Assembly: GCA_964058805.1 (NCBI GenBank)
Contig: CAXKVV010002152.1
Span: 62,001-126,000, forward strand
DNA length: 64,000 bases
Source of the DNA: Schoenoplectus triqueter
Taxonomy: Eukaryota; Streptophyta; Magnoliopsida; Poales; Cyperaceae
Reading direction: 5' to 3'
Positions 27,769-36,481 of this stretch are shown here, one piece after another. Every line of letters begins with the position of its first letter. Position 1 is the first letter of the stretch. A program made the translations under genes and the position numbers. Below the pieces are notes generated by a model. It was not told the DNA's origin and did no database searches. It was given only the letters and a program-made list of their open reading frames with translations.

Positions 27769-27773
27769 GATAG
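27769..27773. other. Satellite/retrotransposon fusion junction with 3-bp microhomology
   Basis: Satellite reads 'gtttgagat' up to 27771, where other copies continue 'tttcaaaa' (compare 22661-22680). Here it continues as element sequence 'agataatgcgaa', which internally follows 'cagacgat' (45572-45579). The two partners share only GAT at the joint. There is no LTR end and no target-site duplication, so this is a deletion or recombination breakpoint rather than an integration junction. Confidence 0.85.
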
Positions 27774-29098
27774 ATAATGCGAATAATGAAAATACTGGGC
27801 CAGAAAAGATAGAATGCCAAGAAACAATGATAACTGAAGAAGATGATGATTGGAGACAGCCGTTCATCGAATATTTCCGGCATGGCACCCTCCCCAAAGA
27901 CAAAAGAATCGCTGATCAACTAAGAAAACGGGTACTACGATATGCGTATGTGGGCAACACGTTATACCGTAGGTCTTATGATCAGTTGTGGCTAAGATGC
28001 GTATCAGGACCTGAAGCCGGGCAGGTGATGAAAGAAGTTCATTCCGGACTATGCGAAGCACATCAGTCTGGGCCAAAGATGAAACTAAAAATCAAGCGAA
28101 TGGGATATTATTGGCCCACAATGGTGGCTGATTGTGAAGAGCATGCAAAGAAGTGCCGCATGTGCCAAATACACGGCCCTTTTATACATCAAGCGCCAAA
28201 CCTGTTGCACCCCACGGTAGCATCCTGGCCATTTAATATGTGGGGCACAGATATAGTGGGACCCATAGACCCTCCAACGTCGAGAGGTCACCGGTTCATC
28301 CTGGCGGCGACAGATTACTTTACGAAATGGGCCGAAGCCGTTCCACTCAAAGAAGTTAAAGCGTCTGATGTGGTTAAGTTCTTCAAGACGCACATCCTTT
28401 ACCGATTTGGTACACCACAACGAATAATATCCGATAATGGAACGGCCTTCAAGAGCTCCAAAGTCTATGCCCTGGCGGAGCAATTTAATATTGATTGGAG
28501 ATTCTCGTCCATTTATAACCCGAGAGCCAACGGCCTGGCCGAAGCCTTTAACAAAACCCTAATAAATATCATGAAGAAGACCGTAGACGGCAACCAACGA
28601 GACTGGGATAACCGTCTACAGGAGGCATTATGGGCTTATCGGACCACGTACCGAACGCCTACGCAAGCTACCCCATATTCTCTGGCTTTTGGGGTTGAAG
28701 CCGTCCTCCCTCTTGAGGTGGAACTACCGTCATTGCGGGTGGCTATGCAAAATGATATGACCATGGACGAATGCCAACAACTTAGACTGGACGAGTTGGA
28801 TGCCATGGACGAGAAGAGACTGATAGCCCAGCAGAACCTTGAAATATATCAGGCAAAAATGGCAAGGGCATATGATAAGATGGCGCGAGTCAGGGCATTT
28901 CAACAAGGGGAGCTTGTTCTTGTCCTCAAGAGGCCGATCATTGGCCGGCACATCGGCCCGAAATTCTCTCCGAATTGGGAAGGGCCATATGTAATTGAGA
29001 AGGTATACGGGGGCGGCGCATACCAACTCATAGACCATGAAGGTGAAAGGCCCATGCCACCGATTAATGGGCGATATCTGAAGAAATACTACACATAG
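27773..29098 (+). pseudogene. 5'-truncated gag-pol fragment: integrase domain
   Basis: The reading frame is identical to the last ~440 codons of the full polyprotein and ends at the same stop (29096-29098). The break falls just after the second RNase H and before the integrase, so the whole integrase survives: HHCC zinc finger (H at 28040 and 28061, C at 28154 and 28163), core D at 28250, D at 28433, E at 28541 (D-X35-E), and the C-terminal GPY motif. The upstream frame reads into satellite without an ATG; the first in-frame ATG is at 27827. No promoter is evident in the satellite, so I treat it as a fragment, although the frame itself is undamaged. Confidence 0.85.
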
Positions 29099-29693
29099 CC
29101 CGGAGCGGGGCCAACCGAGTAGTATCTATTGTAAATAAATAAGGAGGGAATAAGTGTTCGCTTACACACACGTACACGAAACACAAACCCATGTCTAACC
29201 TCCACTTTTGCATAAAAATCCAAAAAACCCTACTTGTGCATCTGTAAATAGAATGCATCCAAAAATCCAAAACCACACAAACACGTATAGCCCTATAAAA
29301 AATAAAAAATATATAGAATAAGAGAATTCAAAGCCGAAACCACGCGAGAATGTAAGGCGAGAGCCTTGGTGTTTGGGCTCATAATACAAATACCACTGGG
29401 TTTGTCCATTTGATACAGAATAAACACAAAAATGGGCAGGGTTTGCAGTTTGTCCCTCAAACTATCTGTTGCCCAATGACGAAAGTTGCTCATATTGGTC
29501 GCCCGCGGCGCGAGCCAAGGGATAGGTCGAGCAAATTGGTGGCTAGTAAATAGTCGCTTCCGAGGGCATATAAATAAATAACTCTCGTACTATTAGTAAC
29601 ATGTATCACTAATAACAAAAATCTGCTCTCTTCTAATAAAATAAAGGGATATCTAAGTAAAACAATAAAAACCTATTTTCCTTACTCATTGAT

Positions 29694-29742
<49 letters not shown>

Positions 29743-29746
29743 TATA
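29694..29746. repeat. A27(TA)13 microsatellite
   Basis: An uninterrupted run of 27 A is followed by 13 TA units. The equivalent in the complete element (47502-47550) is A27(TA)11. This 4-bp change accounts for the shift in offset between the two copies. Confidence 0.95.
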
Positions 29747-29808
29747 ATAAAATCTTTCCAATAAGGGGTTGCCACCTTTGTCCCCGACACCATGAGTGTT
29801 ATACAAAG

Positions 29809-30275
29809 CCAGGTTGGGTGCATTCATCCGTAAAAGCACCACACGCCCGAAGAAATGGTGTGTCATAATCCCACGACATATCATGGAGGGGTCAGATCAA
29901 GGGTTTACGCTTGTACCCGACATCTCATGTTAAACAAAGCGGCTCGCTTAAAGAAGTGACTCAGGTCATGGAGAGCGGACCTACCCGATGAAAGCCTGTC
30001 TCGCAGGGATGCGTGATGGATGTTTGAGGGTAGCTAAAATATAAAAAACCAGGTTGGGTACATTCATTCGCAAAAGTACCACACGCCCAAGGAGGTGATC
30101 TGTTTCTAATCCCAAAATAGGTCATGGAGGGGTCAGATTAAGGGTTTATGCTTTGCCCGACATTCGGTGTCAAATAAAGTAATTCGCTTAAAGAAGTGAC
30201 TCAGGTCATGGAGAGCGGACCTACCTGATGAAAGCCTGTCTCGCAGGGATGCATGATGGATGTTTGAGGGTAGTA
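29809..30275 (+). repeat. 240-bp tandem duplication in 3' UTR
   Basis: Two diverged copies start at 29809 and 30049 with 'ccaggttgggt', then 'accacacgccc', 'catggaggggtcaga', 'gcttaaagaagtgactcagg' and 'gcctgtctcgcagggatgc'. The second copy differs at many positions, so the duplication predates the unit duplication; both 3' UTRs carry it. Confidence 0.85.
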
Positions 30276-31008
30276 CCCCCACAAAACAAACTGAGTGGAG
30301 ATGAGTGAACGTGAGTTTCCACTTCTGCACGCAACGATGCACAAATGAGGGGAGAGTGGGTGAGCTTCCACAAATAAATGTCAATTAAATATACAAGGAG
30401 CATCCACAAAATGGTGTTATCAATTGCATCCATAATCCAATTGATACTGGTAAGTTTATCCATCAGTAATAAAGGGATAAACGGGTTTATTCTGTACCCG
30501 GCCTAGAGGTCAATACAGACAGGTTCGGTATCCGTAAAATACCACGGTTACTTCAGTTCTGTATTGTAATAAATAAAGAGAAGCTATGTATAGAATAAGT
30601 GCAATAGGGTGCTGTAAAGCTTTCCCTTTTTCTATTTTTGTACTTAGATGCTATGTGAAAATAAAAGCAGCTGTATTAGGCACTTTTACAACTAAGATTG
30701 AGAGTGTAAAAATGTAAAGAGCTTATGAAAAATCTCCCATACTGCGAGAGAAGAGATGAGAAAATAGCGAAGCAGGCGATCAGCATCCCTAACAGTGAAA
30801 GAAAAGAGAAAAGAAAGTGAAATAAGGTAGCCGAGAGATGCTATCTTTATCTATCCCCATAGTGGCTGAAGCAGGTAGGTCAGCAGGAGGCTGAGTACAT
30901 GCACCATTATCCCACGAGCGAGAGGCTGAGAGGACAGGCCCCACCATGTTGCGCTCATGAGAAGAATCTGATTAAAGGAAAATCTATCGAAGTCTAGCCT
31001 GAACCCTA

Positions 31009-31021
31009 AGAAGGAGAGAGG
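31009..31021 (+). other. Polypurine tract (second-strand primer site)
   Basis: AGAAGGAGAGAGG lies immediately before the TGTGTCG of the LTR. A purine run touching the 5' end of the 3' LTR primes plus-strand synthesis in LTR retrotransposons. A longer purine run at 30797-30817 is a possible secondary tract, but it is not next to a TG that fits the LTR ends. Confidence 0.6.
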
Positions 31022-31266
31022 TGTGTCGAATATGTGCACCAAAGCAGGCCCTTCAAATTGCCAAATTCTTCAGGACCCGCTTTGGTGGGTGGCTCTTTGT
31101 TTACCCCTGAAAGGTTGAAGGAAGAAATACAAGAGAGAAAGCCAAGATCAAACCCTATGAGCTGAAGCAGTACAATCCCTGTACTACATGGAATAGTATC
31201 AATGCCAAGCCAGTATTTTGATACAACCAATCATGAGAAATCCCAATGTGATTTTTGCTTTCAAGG

Positions 31267-31470
31267 CTGACCTGGTGCCAAAGCTGTGAGCAACCACCTA
31301 ACCATGCTTTAATTTGTGTCAATTGCTGATAAGTAGTCAGCTCTATGACCAAATTACCCTCATGTTAAGGGATTGAAAGTCAATTTCACAAGACTGATCA
31401 GGTGCCAAAGCTGGGAGCAACCACCTGATCAAGTCTAGATTTGTATTAATTGCTGATAAGTAGTCAGCAC
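31267..31470 (+). repeat. Tandem duplicated ~127-bp hairpin segment in LTR U3
   Basis: Two copies of 'ggtgccaaagctg'...'gcaaccacct'...'aattgctgataagtagtcag' are spaced 127 bp apart. Each ends in a small stem-loop, GCTGA-TAAGTAG-TCAGC (31325-31341 and 31452-31468). The second copy also has a 10-bp perfect stem, TGATCAGGTG with CACCTGATCA. The old inverted fragment near 240-570 carries both copies, with stems GTTGA/TCAAC (349-365) and ACTGA/TCAGT (476-492). Confidence 0.7.
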
Positions 31471-33084
31471 TTGATCAAATCAAACCCTAATGAATATCAA
31501 TATAAGTCTAATTGGTATTTAGTTAGGGTGGTTTTTGCAAGGAGAATTTATTTGGCAGAGACACTGAGCTACAACTGATAAATAGGGATTTTATAAGAAT
31601 AAAACAGGGTTTTATTGATCATGGAATTTTTAGCACAAGCAGACAGGGGTAAAAATGGAATATGAAAATACAGAGATAATAATCATGATTTTAGAGAATT
31701 TTGGTGAAAATTTTATGATTTTTGGATGAAGGGATCTATTAAAATTAATTGGAGAAAGAAAATCAGATAAATCCAAAGGTCAGGATTTGATCAAGGGCTT
31801 TTATGGGTGTAACTTGGAGCTGAAGAACTATCTGTGTGCAAATGGGAGATGCTAAGCACATAAGGGATAAGTTGGCGCTGGAGGTGTTTTTAAAAAGGAG
31901 CAAACATTTGCATGAGCCCAGCGCACTTTATTTGTGTCTCATTAAACCCGACAAGTGGGGCCTGTTCATGTGCGCCGAGTTCACCCAAAAGCGGCCGCTT
32001 CCCATCTCTTACTCTTTCGCTGCTGCTGGGACCCACAGGGCAGAACTCTCTTCCTTTCTTCTCTGCCGCGATTTCTTCTTCTTTAACTCGATTTTTCAAC
32101 AGAAGAAACGATTGAAAATGGAAATTGCTCAATCGGTGACGAAAATTTGTGAACTTTATATCGTTGGAAAGCCCTTGATGGAGAGAATGTGATGAAGCAA
32201 CTCTCATCCTATTTGGTACATCACACGTCACTCGCATCCAAAGTGAAATTAGTTCGGCCAAAATACAATTGAAGCTGTCTGAGGCTCAATTACCCTACTT
32301 GATGATTCAGGGAGTACCTCTGGACCTCCACGACGCTGCCTAAACCCTAAACTTGAGCTCTAGTACCTCTAAGCTTGAGAACCACCAACTTGCCAATCGG
32401 CAATGGAGAGAAGTGTTTAAAACCAGTGCCAGAGTGTGTAAATGGCCAAGGAAATGAATTGTACCTATTTCTGGGACCAATGTGATGTTAATAGGGCTTT
32501 CAATTAGAAGAATTGATCAAAAGACAAGTATAGCTAATTCAAGTGCTTAAATCGGGCTTAAAATGGAAACATGAGTTTGGGATGCCTAATTGGTTCCTTC
32601 TATCATCTGAACCTACTAAGGAGAGTACTGAGGCAGTGTGGGAGTATCCAGAAGCTTCTGGAAGAGTCCAGAAAGAGGGAATTGTGTAAATGGCAGTTGA
32701 GTGGCATTGTTGTAATTTTAAACAAAAGCCTAACAGAATAAAACTACCATCATTTCAGTTGTTGTGAATCAGCAACTGCCTCAGCATTGTTCAGTGGACC
32801 ATAAGGTGCATCAAGAGAGTGATTAAACTGGAAATCAAAAGACCAAGTGCAGATGGGCTAAAAGGAGATGAAGTTGGCAGAAAACAGAAAAAATATCAAT
32901 TGCCAAGCTGGCAATCCAGACTTCAAAGCACTCCCCTCAACAAACACGACTGAGATCAGTCCTGGCCATTGGATTAGTGAAGGAGAGGTTGAGATTGTGC
33001 CATGTCAGTGATCTGTGGGAGGGAAAAAGCACAAACTGTGCTAAGAGAAAGCACAACTGATCAGTTAAAACCCAAACTGACCCC

Positions 33085-33091
33085 TATATAA
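33085..33091 (+). promoter_or_regulatory. Candidate TATA box of the LTR promoter
   Basis: TATATAA within 'cccctatataagccctagc', in a locally GC-richer context. A start site about 30 bp downstream would lie near 33115, giving a U3 of about 2.1 kb and an R-U5 of about 4.4 kb. It was chosen by motif and context only. The identical motif is at 50889-50895 in the 3' LTR. Confidence 0.45.
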
Positions 33092-33927
33092 GCCCTAGCA
33101 ACTGAGAAGTGGGGAGAGGGAGCCATTATATACCCTGAGTAGATCCAGTAGCTAAGGCAGTCCCATTTTTGAAGAGGCATTCATGTACATACTACCCTCA
33201 TCAGCAGAAACCTCACTCATGCTAATTGATCTCGGTCAAGAACTTGAGAACTTAGCAAAAACAGTAGAATCCTAGCTAATTGGTCCCAATTGAGGAAAGG
33301 TGGAGGCTATGATCAAGATTCAAGAAGATTCAAGAAGAAATGGTGATTGATCAATTGATAGTAGATTCAATTGAATCTCTCAATTAGATCATACCAATCC
33401 TCCTTCCACAGGCTTCATCAATTGTGTATACATTCTAAGGTTTGGTAATTTTGTAAGAAAAGATGAAGCTTTCCCTCCTTTATTTGAATTTTTTTTTATT
33501 TTCTGTTAAAACTTTCCTTTTTAATCCCTTGACTATTTCTTTGAAGTTTCTTTTGAAGATTTTTTTTAGCTTTAATTCATTCTTCTTGATTCACCTTTCA
33601 TTTTGATTCTTCTACTGTTTTGTTTCAATTAGCCTAAATTGAGTATCAGCAATAAAAGGGAAGAAATAGCTTAACAAAAGGTTAGTAGTAGAGCAAATAT
33701 ATTGCCTCCTAACCCTCATCTATAGCTGGTCGAAGACTAAAGTCTCCCAGTTCCAATTAGTGATCTGATCAGATTGCAATTAGAGCATAATTTGGAAATC
33801 CACAAAGAAAATTGCTGTTAAACCGAGAAATGTGATATCCAACACTGGTAGTCCATACAAATTGATGCTTGAGCCTCGTGATATGATAGTTAGCACTAGG
33901 ATTATAAGAATCGATGAAGAATTAGCT

Positions 33928-33936
33928 CAGGTAAGC
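33928..33936 (+). promoter_or_regulatory. Candidate 5' splice donor in LTR (CAG|GTAAGC)
   Basis: CAG then GTAAGC matches the plant donor consensus except the last base, with the cut after 33930. It is downstream of the TATA box and upstream of all the stem-loop arrays and primer-binding sites. Paired with the acceptor at 37813/37814 it would define a 3,883-nt intron. This is inferred from motifs; other GT sites exist. Confidence 0.4.
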
Positions 33937-33959
33937 ATTCAAACATGAAGAAGTAAGAG

Positions 33960-34240
33960 CCAAGAACTCCTCGGTACCGAATTGGTACTAAACAGCAAAA
34001 CGGTACAGGCTCAGCCGATTACCCACCGCATGGATGTGCTCAACAAAGGTATTACTGTATTCACCTTGCTCCGGCGACGCTAGTGACATTGGCTGATCTC
34101 CGATCACCAAACCCGATCGACGGGAAGCCACCTCCGCGCGAATCTTGAAGTACCAACAAGTCGGGAAGGCTAAGGAGTTCCTCTGCGTAACTATTAAAGC
34201 ACTCGCGAATCTTGAAGCTCGCCGATGCATGTGATCTATC
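33960..34240. other. GC-richer segment of unknown origin inside AT-rich LTR
   Basis: This piece (with 'ctccggcgacgctagtgac', 'gatcgacgggaagccacctc', 'tcgcgaatcttgaagctcgc') stands out from the AT-rich LTR around it. 'gcgaatcttgaag' occurs twice, near 34139 and 34204. An 84-codon minus-strand frame spans 33988-34242, with no motif I recognise. It could be captured host sequence or simply the LTR's own composition. Confidence 0.3.
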
Positions 34241-34539
34241 AAGAGTTTAAGGGGTCAAAACAGGAAGAGGATCTGGGCCTTAAATTTATTGAATACACAT
34301 CTCAATTGAATCCAACGGCCCAAGAGCATCTAAACATTTTAACTGAAATCTGCACTAATCTCAACATGATCCAACGGGTAGTATTAGATGCTGTATTTGA
34401 TTGTGGCCCAGAGTAAGAGCCGGCCCAATTCAGAAAAAGTAAAAGGGAAAATAAACTGGGCCCAATTCGTATTAAAATAAGAAGATTAAAACTTGGCCCA
34501 GTCAATTAAGCCCATTAAGTTAATAACAGAATATTAAAA

Positions 34540-35790
34540 TTAAATAGTAAATAAATGATTTGAAAATGCTCCTGAACTCCAAATTGACTCAAATTTGTTT
34601 CTAAAGTTTCCTTATTTTTCATACTATTTTTCTATACAATAATATTCTAGTTTTAAAAATATAATCATGATAAAACAATTTAAAAGCAAAAGACACTACC
34701 TATATTGATATATTTGACCTAGCTTTGACTTGTCATTTTAAATACTATAAAAATTCCAAAAATACAAATAAAAATTATAAATAATAACTAGATATATTTT
34801 AGTGATTTTTCAAGTGATTTTCCATGAAATAATAATGATGATAGTAATATACTATAATAAATAGTGAGATTAGCTATATTCTTTGATAAAAAAAATATAT
34901 AATAATAATAATAGATATTATATTGATATTTTCTGTAAAAAGAATAATAAAAATAAATAGCACAAAATATATAAAAATATAATACCATGGTAATAAATAG
35001 TAAAATGCATTTTCTTTTATAATAAAGAATGATAATATAGTTTTATAATATGAATTGTATTTCTTTTATTTCTATACAAACATATACAATAAAAAATATA
35101 CTTTTGATGAATAAAATATAATAAAAAATAATAGTTGTAATAAAAACATAATGAATTTCATCTCTTATGACTATTTTCAACTAGTAATAAAAAATCCTAT
35201 ACTTTTCTATAGATAATAAATAGAAATAATAAAAATAGATATAATAAATAGTATAATAAATAGGATAGAATATTAGTAATGATTTCTTTTTAGCTATTAT
35301 AGATATTAAAAATAAAACAAAAAATAAAAAAAATAATAATAATAGTAAAATAGTATAGCTAACCACCTTTTAATTTTGTAAATGATTCTTACATAATGAA
35401 TAGCATTTCAATATAATAGAATATAATAATAAAATTCTATTACTTTGGCTATTATAAACATTTTAAAAATACAAATAAAAATTATAGCCATTTTATTTTC
35501 TATTATTTTTGTAAGTGATTTTCTACAGAATAAATAGAGTTTAGAAATAATAAAAAATAAAATTTTACTACTTTAGCTATTATAAAAATCCCAAAAATAT
35601 AAATGAAACTCTAATTAATAGCTACCCCTTTTCTTATTATTTTTGTAAATAATTTTCTACATAGATAAATAGAGTTTAAGAAATAAAAATAATAATAATA
35701 AAAAATATAATAATAGTAATAAGAATATAATAATAATAATAATAACAATAATAATAATAATAATAATAAATAAATGCATCTTCATAATAG
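34540..35790. repeat. AT-rich low-complexity region with ~125-bp hairpin units (LTR)
   Basis: Almost pure A/T sequence with AAT and ATAA runs (notably 35680-35770). Degenerate units resemble those at 1030-1440, anchored by 'ggctattataaac' near 35447 and 'agctattataaaaatccc' near 35574, each closed by an inverted counterpart ('attatagcc', 'ttaatagcta'). Minus-strand frames of 61-66 codons here are low-complexity artefacts. Confidence 0.65.
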
Positions 35791-35916
35791 AAATAATAAT
35801 GGAAGATATTACATAATAGACTTTGTGCATTTTAGAAATGAATAAACATGCTCACATAAGGAGTGTAGAGCCACGTAAGAATATTTGCACACGTGATATA
35901 ACATTTAGAATGATTA

Positions 35917-36335
35917 GTCAAGACGAGAACATCTTGACGTAAGATGATTAAGGCTTTAATAGCAATACAAGAAGATATGTCGAGACAAGAACATCTTGAC
36001 GCTTAATGAAGAATAACAAGATACGTTGAGACAAGAACATCTTGACGAGAGATGAATAAGGCTTTGATAGCAACATGAAGGAACATGTCGAGACAAGAAC
36101 ATCTTGACACTTGATGAAGAATAACCAGAGCTATGATACTAACATGGAGATGTATGTCGACTCTGAAGAAGAAGAACATTACGATGTCCTAGATAGGTGA
36201 CATCTTAATGACTCGCTGCCATGAGCAAGTAACTCATGATTGAATACGCTCACACAAGGGGTGTAGGGCAACATAGTAATTTTGCACAAGTAATGCAACA
36301 CGTAGAATGATTAGTTGAGACAAGAACATCTCGAC
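35917..36335 (+). other. Stem-loop family A: five 22-nt hairpins with CRAGAACA loops
   Basis: Hairpins of 7-bp stem and 8-nt loop at 35917-35938 (GTCAAGA/TCTTGAC), 35979-36000 (GTCGAGA/TCTTGAC), 36025-36046 (GTTGAGA/TCTTGAC), 36087-36108 (GTCGAGA/TCTTGAC) and 36314-36335 (GTTGAGA/TCTCGAC). All stem changes keep pairing if G-T (G.U) pairs are allowed. The loop is CGAGAACA or CAAGAACA. The old LTR has a related copy near 2170 (TCAAGA..TTTTGA). Confidence 0.75.
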
Positions 36336-36467
36336 GCTCGCTGAAGAATGACCAAAGCTACGACATCAGCATGGAGAGATATGTCGACTTTGAAGAAGAA
36401 GAACATTACGATGTCCGAGCGAAGTGACATCTTAATGACTCGGTGTCATGAACAAGTAATTCATGAC
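36177..36467 (+). other. Stem-loop family B: CATT..GATGTC and CATGAR hairpin pairs
   Basis: Two copies of a two-hairpin module. First hairpin: CATT-ac-GATGTC / GACATC-tt-AATG at 36177-36210 and again at 36404-36437, with a symmetric 2x2 internal loop. Second: CATGAG-CAAGTAA-CTCATG (36220-36238) and GTCATGAA-CAAGTAA-TTCATGAC (36445-36467), where the pair next to the loop is G-C in one and A-T in the other. The old LTR keeps the module at 2262-2318. Confidence 0.7.
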
Positions 36468-36481
36468 CATTTGAGCTAGCA

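Larger units (their letters stand above)
5096..27771 (+). repeat. Major satellite array with 7-mer and 28-mer higher-order repeats
   Basis: About 125 tandem monomers of roughly 173-184 bp, each marked by 'aattatgcctattat' or a variant, a 'cttcgatatgaatat' block, 'cataaaacataagtaagat', a 'ttaaacaagttgtttgag' block and 'tttttggccgcataactac'. Monomer types repeat every seven (starts near 5093, 5277, 5458, 5635, 5817, 6000, 6173, then 6355), giving a ~1.27-kb unit. Four 7-mer variants repeat as a 28-monomer, ~5.1-kb super-unit: one marker segment lies at 9956, 15054, 19787 and 24888. Super-unit copies look nearly identical, while monomers within a unit differ clearly. This is the usual homogenisation pattern of plant centromeric or heterochromatic satellites. 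Short open frames of 77-83 codons within it are repeats, not genes. Confidence 0.95.
27772..31021 (+). mobile_element. Truncated upstream retrotransposon unit (integrase end to polypurine tract)
   Basis: This segment repeats 45580-48825 at an offset of 17,808 bp, falling to 17,804 after a microsatellite length difference. It covers the integrase-coding end of the polyprotein, the 3' UTR and the polypurine tract, and runs straight into the LTR at 31022. I noticed no base substitutions between the copies apart from the microsatellite. It is the 3' end of a second unit that shares an LTR with the complete element, giving truncated unit - LTR - internal region - LTR. Confidence 0.9.
29099..31021 (+). 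other. 3' untranslated region of the truncated unit
   Basis: 1.9 kb between the pol stop codon and the LTR, without a credible open frame on either strand. It contains an A27(TA)13 microsatellite (29694-29746), a 240-bp direct duplication (from 29809) and a polypurine tract at its end. Low-complexity purine-rich stretches lie at 30740-30830. Confidence 0.75.

Noticed and set aside
30797..30817. Alternative polypurine tract and LTR start 'gaaagaaaagagaaaagaaag|tgaaataagg'
   Set aside because: It would give an LTR start TGAAAT that does not mirror the CACA end; the tract at 31009-31021 followed by TGTG fits better. It may act as a secondary tract.
31836..32261. LTR frames of 118 codons (plus) and 123 codons (minus), repeated in the 3' LTR
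   Set aside because: The two frames overlap on opposite strands, show no motif, and the plus frame is near a pyrimidine-rich stretch that looks like untranslated sequence. Their identity in both LTRs is due to LTR identity.
32342..32350. AAACCCTAA telomere-like motif (also near 31489)
   Set aside because: A single telobox-like motif occurs by chance in plant promoters and LTRs. There is no tandem telomere array.
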